Shown here: positions 8,353 through 14,733 of the stretch, one piece after another
How positions within the stretch are numbered: the stretch's first letter is position 1
Layout: the number at the start of each line of letters is the position of its first letter
NCBI GenBank assembly: GCA_040265175.1
Contig: JBDQGY010000099.1
Coordinates: forward strand, 1 to 14,733
Reading direction: 5' to 3'
Length of the DNA: 14,733 nt
Source: JAAZXR01 sp040265175
GTDB taxonomy: Bacteria; Myxococcota_A; Polyangia; Nannocystales; Nannocystaceae
Program-made: the position numbers and the translations under genes
The notes under the pieces: generated by a model
The model's database searches: none
What the model was told of the DNA's origin: nothing
Seen by the model: only the letters and a program-made list of their open reading frames with translations

Positions 8353-9384
8353 TCACCAATCGATGACCGCGGAGCCCCATGTGAAGCCGGAACCGAACGC
8401 GGCCACGCCAACCTTCATGCCATCTTTGAGACGGCCATCTCGACGGGTCTCGTCCAGCAGCAATGGGATCGTGGCGGCCGTCGTGTTCCCGTACTTGTGA
8501 ATATTATGAGGAACTTTCTCGGCCGGGAGCTCCAGCATCTTCGCGACGTACTCGTTGATCCGCATATTGGCCTGGTGAAAGGCGAACATATCGATATCCG
8601 CGATGGTGGTCTCGCAGGCCTTACACGCCTCCATCAGCGCCCCAGTCATGGCCTGCACCGCGTTGCGAAACACGGTGCGCCCCTCCATGTGCGCCCACAG
8701 CATGTCTGGCGACACGAGCCCGCCGCCCTCCTCGTCGAGCGGCACGTAGGGGAAACAGCTGATGTCCCAAATCTTCTGGCACAGCGCGTCGGCGAACTTG
8801 CCGTTGCTGCCGAGGTAGACCCCGCGGATGCCGCGGTCCTCCTCGGTAGCCGAGACGACCACCGCGCCTGCGCCGTCACCAAACAAAGAGGAGACCGTGC
8901 GTCCGCGGGTGGTCAGGTCGAGCGCGTGCGAGTGGGTCTCCGCGCCGACCACCAATACGTGCTTGTACATTCCCGACCGCACCCATCCGTTTGCCACCGA
9001 CAGTGAGTACAAAAACCCAGAACACTGGTTCCGCACGTCCAACGCCGGGACGAACTTGACGTTGTCTCCCTCGCTGAGTCCGAGTCGATGCTGCAAGAGC
9101 ACGCCGCTCCCAGGGAAGTGATAATCAGGAGACAAGGTCGCGAGCACGATGGCGTCTAGCTCGTGAGCCTCGAGCCCCGCCGACTCAAGCGCGGCCCGCG
9201 TCGCGTGCTCCGCGAGTTCCGCGGTCCCCACGCCGTCCGCGGCGAAGTGCCGCTCCTCGATGCCGGTCCGTTTGTGGATCCACTCGTGGGACGTGTCGAT
9301 GCCGAACTCCGTGCGGAGATCTTCGTTGGTGACGACGCGTGGAGGTACGTAAGACCCGGTTCCTGAGATGAAAGCGTTTGGCAT
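8353..9384 (-). CDS. 3-oxoacyl-ACP synthase III (FabH-type ketoacyl synthase)
   Basis: A 343-residue thiolase-fold enzyme of the FabH family, which condenses an acyl-CoA starter with malonyl-ACP to open fatty-acid or polyketide synthesis. The full catalytic triad is visible: Cys121 in RNQCSGFLYSL, His270 in FAFHQANMRIN, and Asn300 in HKYGNTTAATIP. Other landmarks are WIHKRTGIEERH (35-46), GDGAGAVVV (169-177) and the C-terminal GSGFTWGSAVIDW. It is about 25 residues longer than E. coli FabH. Part of the excess lies near 198-232 (ADALCQKIWDISCFPYVPL onward), a region that helps shape the acyl pocket in this family. No acpP, fabD or fabG is adjacent, so it could be the housekeeping FabH, a branched-starter enzyme or a specialised paralogue. 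ATG at 9384 has a weak GGA 8-10 bases upstream. It diverges from the cytochrome gene across 104 bases. Confidence 0.93.
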   Translation of the reverse strand: MPNAFISGTGSYVPPRVVTNEDLRTEFGIDTSHEWIHKRTGIEERHFAADGVGTAELAEHATRAALESAGLEAHELDAIVLATLSPDYHFPGSGVLLQHRLGLSEGDNVKFVPALDVRNQCSGFLYSLSVANGWVRSGMYKHVLVVGAETHSHALDLTTRGRTVSSLFGDGAGAVVVSATEEDRGIRGVYLGSNGKFADALCQKIWDISCFPYVPLDEEGGGLVSPDMLWAHMEGRTVFRNAVQAMTGALMEACKACETTIADIDMFAFHQANMRINEYVAKMLELPAEKVPHNIHKYGNTTAATIPLLLDETRRDGRLKDGMKVGVAAFGSGFTWGSAVIDW

Positions 9385-9406
9385 GATGAAATTCCGACAA
9401 CACCGC

Positions 9407-9446
9407 GACGGGCCGAAAACTCTACCCGCAAGTACGTATGCCCGTC
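9407..9446. promoter_or_regulatory. Inverted repeat in the divergent fabH-like/cytochrome promoter region
   Basis: GACGGGC (9407-9413) and GCCCGTC (9440-9446) are perfect 7-base reverse complements with 26 bases between. They lie in the 104-base gap that must hold the promoters of both divergent genes. They could be a regulator site. The length is within chance expectation for GC-rich DNA, and no clear -35/-10 boxes are seen. Confidence 0.18.
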
Positions 9447-9488
9447 CACGCCCTGGATATTTGAGCCTGAAGGGGCGATAACCGCCAC

Positions 9489-10484
9489 ATGCGACCGTTC
9501 GTGCTCATCGTCAGCTACATCGCCGCGGGACTGTCGCTAATCCTGCTGCTTGTATGGCTGTTTATCGTGGCCATCTATCCGCGTGTCGGTCCCCCACCTA
9601 GTTTCACGGTTGATGCGACGCCCGAGCGGATGGAGCGAGGTCGCTACCTCGTAGAGAACGTGACGCAGTGCTTCGCGTGTCACGGGGAGCTGCAGACTTC
9701 ACTGCCGGGCGCTCCTTTGCTTCGCGAGCGCGCGGGGGGGGCGGGCATCTCGTGGACCACCGTCGACGGCGCGGCGCTTCCTGCCCCAAACATCTCTCCG
9801 ACGGGGGTCTCCTCATGGACCGATGGAGAGCTCGCCCGCGCGATCTTCTTGGGCGTCGACACCGAGGGCGAGGCGCTCCGCCCGTCGATGCCCTACCCGC
9901 ACTACGGCTTTATGTGCCTCGAAGACCGACTCTCCATGCTCGCCTACCTTCGAAGCGTTCCGCCCGTGGAAGGCGATGTACCCAGAGCGCCGCGCTCGTA
10001 CCTCGAGTCGTTGATGCTGAGTGTCATCCCACGGGAAGATCCCGTCCCTGCCTGCGATCCCGATCTATCGGGCGCCGAGGCAGGCTTGTATCTCACGACC
10101 ATCGCAGGGTGCAGTACGTGCCACACGCCCACCCGCGCCGGCGTCCCCGATCTTGACCGAGCCTTCGCCGGAGGGACACCCTTTGCCACCGAGACCCGGA
10201 CCGTGGTCAGCGCGAACCTCACCCCCGACGTCGCGACGGGGATCGGCCGCTGGAGCGCCCAGGACTTTGTCCAGCGCTTCGCAAAGCACCGCGCGAGAAA
10301 CAAAAACCCTGCAGGGACCACGCCGCCTCGTCACGGCCAGAGCGAGGGCGACACGAGCGGTCCGATGCCGTGGTCCGGCTACGCTGGACTCCGCGATGAC
10401 GACCTTCACGCAATTTTCTCGTACCTGCGAACGCTGCCGGAGATCCGAAACGATGCTGCGTCGGCGTCGCGACCGCCCCCTTGA
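9489..10484 (+). CDS. Membrane-anchored dihaem cytochrome c
   Basis: A 331-residue protein with one N-terminal membrane segment (about residues 5-29) that should anchor it to the inner membrane facing the periplasm. Two cytochrome c domains follow. The first haem site is C61-FA-C64-H65, with candidate distal ligand Met134 in RPSMPYPHY. The second is C208-ST-C211-H212, with candidate Met293 in GPMPWSGY. Sequence such as PNISPTGVSSWTDGELARAI and ANLTPDVATGIGRWSAQDF is typical of cytochrome c subunits of quinoprotein and flavoprotein alcohol or sugar dehydrogenases, which pass electrons from a dehydrogenase to the quinone pool or an oxidase. No dehydrogenase gene lies next to it, so its electron donor is unknown. 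An AAGGGG about 14 bases before the ATG may be a distant ribosome binding site. Confidence 0.9.
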   Translation: MRPFVLIVSYIAAGLSLILLLVWLFIVAIYPRVGPPPSFTVDATPERMERGRYLVENVTQCFACHGELQTSLPGAPLLRERAGGAGISWTTVDGAALPAPNISPTGVSSWTDGELARAIFLGVDTEGEALRPSMPYPHYGFMCLEDRLSMLAYLRSVPPVEGDVPRAPRSYLESLMLSVIPREDPVPACDPDLSGAEAGLYLTTIAGCSTCHTPTRAGVPDLDRAFAGGTPFATETRTVVSANLTPDVATGIGRWSAQDFVQRFAKHRARNKNPAGTTPPRHGQSEGDTSGPMPWSGYAGLRDDDLHAIFSYLRTLPEIRNDAASASRPPP

Positions 10485-10764
10485 TCTCCCGCACATCGCT
10501 GGTTACCGCTCATTCCGGGACGGCACGCGGCACAAGGCGTGAGAACTGGCGTGGTCCATTATCTGGCGAGGTTTCCGTGTTCCATCCAACGAGGCGAATC
10601 TTCGGTATCGAATGTCACGGGGTGCGCGGCGCTGGCGGCGGGCACCCATCTGGGCCCCCCAAACCGTCACTTTCGAACGATCACTTCCGCAACGCGTCGA
10701 GTTGCATGGATGCCAGTGCGCGTTCTCATGATGACAAACAGCGAGTTCATGTTAGTTTTGTGAG

Positions 10765-13707
10765 GTGAAACGCGATCGACTGCACCGTGGGGCTGTGTCC
10801 ATTTTGTTGATGGCCGGGATGTGGGCGTGGTCCATGCCCGCACAGGCTGCGGTCGCCCCTCCGGGATCGAAGGACTTCAACCGGCTGCATGCGCCGGACG
10901 GTCGACACATCGAGCTCGATGCCACGACTGAGTTCGACCGGGTCCCCTCCCCCGCCCGAGTCCCCTTCGCGCGATTCATCGAGACCTTCGACGTGTCACA
11001 CGGAATGTGGAGCCCGCAGCGAGGAATTCCACGTCGTCTCTACGGCGCGGGAGTGAAGGTTGCCCACGCGGTAGACGACGCAAACATCGCCCTTGAGTTC
11101 GCGACTAGCGTCGTGCTCGGACATCTCGATCTCCTCGCGCCGGGGACGACGCCAGCTGACTTCGAGCTCGTCGCCAACGAAGTTCACAACGGGGTGCGCA
11201 GCGTGGGCTGGCAGCAGACCTATCGAGGTGTCCCGGTCCTCGGAGGACAGGTCTCCGCACGCTTCAAGGGCGAGCATCTCAACATGGTGGCGTCGGAGGC
11301 GCTGCCGAATGTCACGCTCTCCAACGCGGGTCCGAGCTTACCCTCTGAGACGTTGGTCGAGCGGGCCAGAAGATCATTGGTCTCCGACTACGGGGACGAC
11401 GTCACGGTGCGAGAGGGCGCGGGTGACTTGGCGATCCTCCCAGTCAGTGGTGCAGACGGTCGCATCAGCTTTCATCAGGTCGTGGAGGTGGTCCTCGATG
11501 TGCCCAGCCCGACGACGCGTTGGTCCGTCTATGTGGAGTCTTCGACAGGCGCGGTGATCGGGCGCCGGCAAGTGCTGATGTTCGGCGAAGCCCCCGTCCG
11601 GCTCCGCGTCCCGGTCCGCGGCACCTATGGAGAGCGGATGGACACCCCCGCCCGGCGCCTCGCTATCCAGCCCTCTGGAGGGACCGTCGGCTACAGTTCT
11701 CCTCAAGGGTTTTTCACCGTGGAAGGCGGCGGGGAGACCGTCAACCTCTACGCGACGGGCCAGAAAGTCCGCATCACCAACGAAGCCGGCGCTCCCGCGA
11801 CAGACACGCGGTTTGTGAGCACCTCCTCGCTCAACGTGTGGGACGAGTCGACCGTCGAATTCGAGGACGCGCAGCTCTCCACCTACGCGCACGCGTCCAT
11901 CGTGGACGACCTCGCGGCCTCCCTCGACCCCGACCTGCCGTGGATCCACACCGAGTTGCTGCAAGCCAACGTCAACATCGACGACATCTGCAACGCCTTC
12001 TCTGACGGCGACACCATCAACTTCTTTCGGGCGGACGAGACCTGTGAAAACACCGGCCGCCTCGCGGACGTCGTCTACCATGAGTACGGACACTCACTTC
12101 ATCGACAATCGCTTATCCCAGGCGTGGGGAGCTTCGAAGGCGCGCTGAGTGAGGGGTATGCGGACTTCCTCGCCGCCACCATCACCTCGGATCCCGGCAT
12201 GGGCCGCGGCTTCTTCTACAGCTCGGAGGCTCTTCGTGAGCTTGATCCGGTCGGCTATGAGTGGCACTGGCCAGAAGACACCGGCGAGGTTCATGACGAG
12301 GGACGAATCATCGGGGGGACGCTCTGGGATCTTCGCACTCAGCTGTCTATCGAGTATGGCGTTACGGAAGGTCGAGAACTGACCAACGCCCTCTTCTACG
12401 ACGCCACGCGGCGCGCCTCGGATATTCCCACCATGTACCCCGAGATCCTCGTCTCCGACGACGACGACGGCGACCTTTCCAACGGCACCCCGAACATCTG
12501 CCTGATCAACTCGGTGTTCGGAGCGCACGGGCTGTTCGCCCTCGACGCCTCCTTTGAGCTCCCGTCGATCCTGCCAAGTAACGGAGAGGACGTGGAGATC
12601 TCGATCGCGCTCGACAATCCCTACCCGGACTGTCCCGTCTCTCTCGAGGGGACCTTGCGATACCGACTCCGCGGCTCCACCGAGGCGCCGACGGAGGTAG
12701 CGATGCAGTCTTCGCCCGAAGGCCTCCTCGGCGCGTTTCCGAGTCAGCCCGCGAACACGGTGCTCAACTATCAACTAGAGGTCGCCTTCTCCAACGGGAG
12801 CACGAGCACCTACCCGCTGAATCAACAAGACCCCTGGTACGAGGTGTACTTCGGCGAGGTGACCCCCATCTACTGCACCACATTCACCGGGGACGCCGTG
12901 AGCGAGTGGACCATGACCGGGACCGGGGGCACAGTCGGCTGGAACATCGGCACCCCCACGGGCGCAGGCGGAGACCCGAACGGCGGATTCGACGACAACT
13001 TCGCCATGGGCACAAACCTCGAGGGAAGCTATACGCCTGGCTACAGCGGGGTCGCTACCAGCCCCGAAATCAACATCAGCGGCTACGACGCGGTGCGGCT
13101 CCAATATCGTCGCTGGCTCGGCGTGGAGGACGGATTTTACGACGATGCCCGCATCCTCGTGGACGGCGTGACCACCGTGTGGCGTAACGTCTCAGGATCA
13201 GACCCTTACTCCGGACTGCACCATCGCGACAGCGAGTGGCGCTTCCACGACGTAGACCTGTCCGATTTTATCTCGAGCGGGACCGTCAACGTCGGCTTCG
13301 CCCTCTCGTCCGACTTCGGGTTGGAATACGAAGGCTGGACAGTCGACGACCTCTGTATAGTCGGGGTCGGAGACGTTGGGTCCCTTTGCGGCAACGGCGT
13401 GGTCGAGTCTGGCGAGACCTGCGACGATGGCAACACGATCCCGGGCGACGGCTGCGACGCGTTTTGCCAAGAAGAAGACGGCAACGACGACGGCAACGAC
13501 GACAGCAACGACGACAGCAACGACGACAGCAACGACGACGGCGGCACCGGCGGCACCGGCGATAGCGGCTATGCCGAAGGCCCCCTCGACCTCGAAGGTC
13601 GTGGGTGCGGGTGTCATGCGACGCCCACGGCTCCGCGAGGGATGTTGTGGTCTGCGCTGCTAGTGTTTGGTGCCGCGGTCGGCCGTCGCCGTCGACGATC
13701 CCCGTAA
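10765..13707 (+). CDS. Secreted M36-like (fungalysin-type) metalloprotease with MYXO-CTERM-like anchor
   Basis: A 980-residue surface protease. GTG start, then a signal peptide (positive N-region MKRDRLHR, hydrophobic core, cleavage near AQA at 26-28). An FTP/PepSY-like propeptide region extends to about 275 (YRGVPVLGGQVSARF). The zinc site is H439-E-Y-G-H443 with Glu440 as catalytic base and third ligand Glu463 in LSEGYADFLA, followed by VHDEGRIIGGTLWDLR (509-524), the pattern of thermolysin-like M36 enzymes. Residues about 700-868 resemble the beta-sandwich C-terminal to immune inhibitor A-type proteases (DDARILVDG, YEGWTVDDLCIVG). Residues 875-901 (CGNGVVESGETCDDGN, GDGCDAFC) are a DUF4215-type Cys repeat. 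An Asp/Asn linker (about 905-933) leads to GCGC (947-950), a hydrophobic segment (959-973) and RRRRR, the tripartite MYXO-CTERM layout recognised by myxosortase for surface attachment. Likely role: extracellular proteolysis of prey or polymer proteins. It converges with the PNGase F gene. Confidence 0.92.
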   Translation: MKRDRLHRGAVSILLMAGMWAWSMPAQAAVAPPGSKDFNRLHAPDGRHIELDATTEFDRVPSPARVPFARFIETFDVSHGMWSPQRGIPRRLYGAGVKVAHAVDDANIALEFATSVVLGHLDLLAPGTTPADFELVANEVHNGVRSVGWQQTYRGVPVLGGQVSARFKGEHLNMVASEALPNVTLSNAGPSLPSETLVERARRSLVSDYGDDVTVREGAGDLAILPVSGADGRISFHQVVEVVLDVPSPTTRWSVYVESSTGAVIGRRQVLMFGEAPVRLRVPVRGTYGERMDTPARRLAIQPSGGTVGYSSPQGFFTVEGGGETVNLYATGQKVRITNEAGAPATDTRFVSTSSLNVWDESTVEFEDAQLSTYAHASIVDDLAASLDPDLPWIHTELLQANVNIDDICNAFSDGDTINFFRADETCENTGRLADVVYHEYGHSLHRQSLIPGVGSFEGALSEGYADFLAATITSDPGMGRGFFYSSEALRELDPVGYEWHWPEDTGEVHDEGRIIGGTLWDLRTQLSIEYGVTEGRELTNALFYDATRRASDIPTMYPEILVSDDDDGDLSNGTPNICLINSVFGAHGLFALDASFELPSILPSNGEDVEISIALDNPYPDCPVSLEGTLRYRLRGSTEAPTEVAMQSSPEGLLGAFPSQPANTVLNYQLEVAFSNGSTSTYPLNQQDPWYEVYFGEVTPIYCTTFTGDAVSEWTMTGTGGTVGWNIGTPTGAGGDPNGGFDDNFAMGTNLEGSYTPGYSGVATSPEINISGYDAVRLQYRRWLGVEDGFYDDARILVDGVTTVWRNVSGSDPYSGLHHRDSEWRFHDVDLSDFISSGTVNVGFALSSDFGLEYEGWTVDDLCIVGVGDVGSLCGNGVVESGETCDDGNTIPGDGCDAFCQEEDGNDDGNDDSNDDSNDDSNDDGGTGGTGDSGYAEGPLDLEGRGCGCHATPTAPRGMLWSALLVFGAAVGRRRRRSP
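13483..13542 (+). repeat. Five tandem 12-bp units in the protease linker
   Basis: The unit AACGACGAC followed by GGC or AGC is repeated five times and encodes Asn-Asp-Asp-Gly/Ser (residues 907-926), between the DUF4215 repeat and the anchor. Two GGCACC units follow. Being in frame, copy-number changes would alter linker length only. Confidence 0.9.
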
Positions 13708-13736
13708 GCGCTCTCAACGCGCCTCATGGAGACAGA

Positions 13737-13754
13737 CGGAGGTCACCGCCTCCG
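13737..13754. terminator. Hairpin between convergent protease and PNGase F genes
   Basis: CGGAGG (13737-13742) and CCTCCG (13749-13754) pair around a 6-base loop in the 77-base gap between the two facing stop codons. The position suits termination from both sides. No T-run is visible. Confidence 0.35.
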
Positions 13755-13784
13755 GAGAAGACGCTCCGTCGAGGCCTTCGCGGC

Positions 13785-14733
13785 TCAGCGAAAGGTGACC
13801 AGCATGGAGCTCAAGTAGTAGTAAGGCTGCCCGTGCCCGTCGTCGCAGGTCGCTCCGGCCACGCAACCCGTGCACACCGGCGCGTCCGGCCGGCAAGAGT
13901 TCTCATAGTCTTCGAGCGCGTACTGCACGGTCAGCGTATCAGCGGACGCGGCCTCGGTCGTCACGTCATCCAGCATGGGATAGACATCTGCCCCAGGACA
14001 CCATCCCGCGCGAGGGTACTTCCACGTGCCCTGCTGACCCAGCACTCCGGTGACCGCACAATTGTCGCGCCATACGAGCGTGGTGTGGTCACTCCCGTTT
14101 AACGAGAACGTGTGATTCAGCGGGCAGAACTCCGCGCAGTTGTCAGAATTTCCAAAGCCATGCCCGGTGATGAAGCTGCGGAGCGCCGCGTTCTTTGGTG
14201 CGCCAGGTACCGCGACCTCCTGCGAAAGCACCTGCGATGCGATGGTCACATCGGGGTGCCCAGCGTTGAAGGTCTGGTACCAAATGGGGATGACCGCGTC
14301 AGGGATCGGCGACGGCGTCCCGCCCACAAAGTCGAAATTTGCGGAGAATAGCCACCCATCGCCTTGCGGATGACCGGGGCCGACCCACGTGTCGATAAAG
14401 ACCCGCATGGTCACGTCGCCCGCCAAGATTGGTTGGAGCATCGTCACGTCGACCGACCACTCACCGCCAATTCCATAGGGCGTGATGAACCGTTGAACCT
14501 CGACGAAACGCTCGTCGTCGGTGCCCGGGTTCTCCACGATCCCAAGCGTGCCATAGCGGTCCCAGTCATCGCAGTTGTTGTTGGGACACCCCAACCCGAA
14601 GTTGAGCGTCACCGACTCGAACATCTGATCGGAAGGAGGGAAACTGACCGGTAGATCCACTTGCCTTCGATTCTCGTCACCGAAGTAGATGTGCTCTCCG
14701 TCAAAGGCCACAACGTCGGAATCTTGCCCGGGC
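13785..14733 (-). CDS. Peptide-N-glycosidase F (PNGase F) family protein, 5' end outside window
   Basis: Deglycosylates N-linked glycoproteins in characterised relatives, cleaving between GlcNAc and Asn. Numbered from the GTG at 14711, both PNGase F domains are present. The first has CPNNNCDDWDRYG (42-54) and RFITPYG (74-80). The second has NCAEFC (191-196), the block WRDNCAVTG and QQGTWKYPRAGWCPG. Against Elizabethkingia PNGase F, catalytic Asp60 corresponds to Asp51 and Glu206 to Glu194, while Glu118 is replaced by Asp107 (FIDTW). The three disulfides are conserved as C42-C47, C192-C196 and C218-C238. A four-Cys insert (C273, C280, C283, C289) near the C-terminus is extra. The frame stays open to the window edge, so the GTG is not accepted as the start and the signal peptide is presumably beyond it. 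Secretion is inferred from the family and the disulfides. It lies tail to tail with the metalloprotease. Confidence 0.9.
   Translation of the reverse strand, partial: PGQDSDVVAFDGEHIYFGDENRRQVDLPVSFPPSDQMFESVTLNFGLGCPNNNCDDWDRYGTLGIVENPGTDDERFVEVQRFITPYGIGGEWSVDVTMLQPILAGDVTMRVFIDTWVGPGHPQGDGWLFSANFDFVGGTPSPIPDAVIPIWYQTFNAGHPDVTIASQVLSQEVAVPGAPKNAALRSFITGHGFGNSDNCAEFCPLNHTFSLNGSDHTTLVWRDNCAVTGVLGQQGTWKYPRAGWCPGADVYPMLDDVTTEAASADTLTVQYALEDYENSCRPDAPVCTGCVAGATCDDGHGQPYYYLSSMLVTFR

Noticed and set aside
10481..10768. Small plus-strand open frames between the cytochrome and metalloprotease genes
   Set aside because: No similarity or motif recognised and no ribosome binding site; this 280-base gap more likely holds the protease promoter, although no clear boxes were found.
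11374..12093. Minus-strand open frame of 239 residues inside the metalloprotease gene
   Set aside because: Antisense to the propeptide and catalytic region including HEYGH; no recognisable domain of its own.
13483..13542. Possible CRISPR-like repeat array
   Set aside because: Units are 12 bases, contiguous and without spacers, and lie in frame within a protein linker.
13198..13617. Minus-strand frame rich in Val/Ala that could look like a membrane segment
   Set aside because: It is the complement of the Asp/Asn 12-bp repeat and DUF4215 region of the protease.
14709..14711. GTG as the start codon of the PNGase F homologue
   Set aside because: The frame remains open to the window edge, no signal peptide follows this codon, and the first PNGase F domain appears to begin upstream of it.

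Overview
The window is high-GC, densely coding bacterial DNA. It most resembles the genome of a predatory or saprophytic myxobacterium of the Nannocystis/Plesiocystis/Enhygromyxa type. This assignment is an inference from several signs: lipoproteins with Asp-Gly or Ser/Asp-Gly linkers after the lipobox, Cys-rich 'DSDCGxGxxC' repeats, a DUF4215-type Cys repeat, and a C-terminal GCGC + hydrophobic + poly-Arg tail of the MYXO-CTERM kind. No rRNA, tRNA, CRISPR array, transposase, integrase or phage gene was recognised.

Layout. On the + strand, 188-2563 encodes a lipoprotein CocE/NonD (X-Pro dipeptidyl-peptidase-like) hydrolase, and 2900-3118 encodes translation initiation factor IF-1 behind a good sigma70-like promoter. 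A run of four minus-strand genes follows. In transcription order they are a Cys-rich lipoprotein with a ferritin-like diiron domain (7617-6070), peptide methionine sulfoxide reductase MsrA (6010-5348), a membrane sensor with a NarX/PilJ-type N-terminal domain and a four-Cys tail but no catalytic output (4985-4026), and a stand-alone RibD-C/DHFR-like reductase (3984-3196). A PilZ protein (7816-8310, +) faces a ketoacyl-ACP synthase III (9384-8353, -). The synthase diverges from a membrane-anchored dihaem cytochrome c (9489-10484, +). At the right end a 980-residue secreted M36-like metalloprotease with a MYXO-CTERM-like anchor (10765-13707, +) converges on a PNGase F-family N-glycosidase (14733-13785, -) whose 5' end lies outside the window.

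How the genes may work together. The two right-hand genes could jointly attack glycoproteins: one removes N-glycans and the other cleaves the polypeptide. The secreted CocE-like hydrolase would add further extracellular scavenging. The ferritin-like lipoprotein and MsrA, 59 bases apart on the same strand, suggest an oxidative-stress pair. The remainder is housekeeping or signalling (IF-1, FabH-like, PilZ, PilJ-like sensor). Much of the window consists of recognisable families. The more unusual points are the output-less sensor, the ferritin-like lipoprotein/MsrA pair, the Glu-to-Asp change at a catalytic position of the PNGase F homologue, and overlapping hairpins ahead of the PilZ gene.
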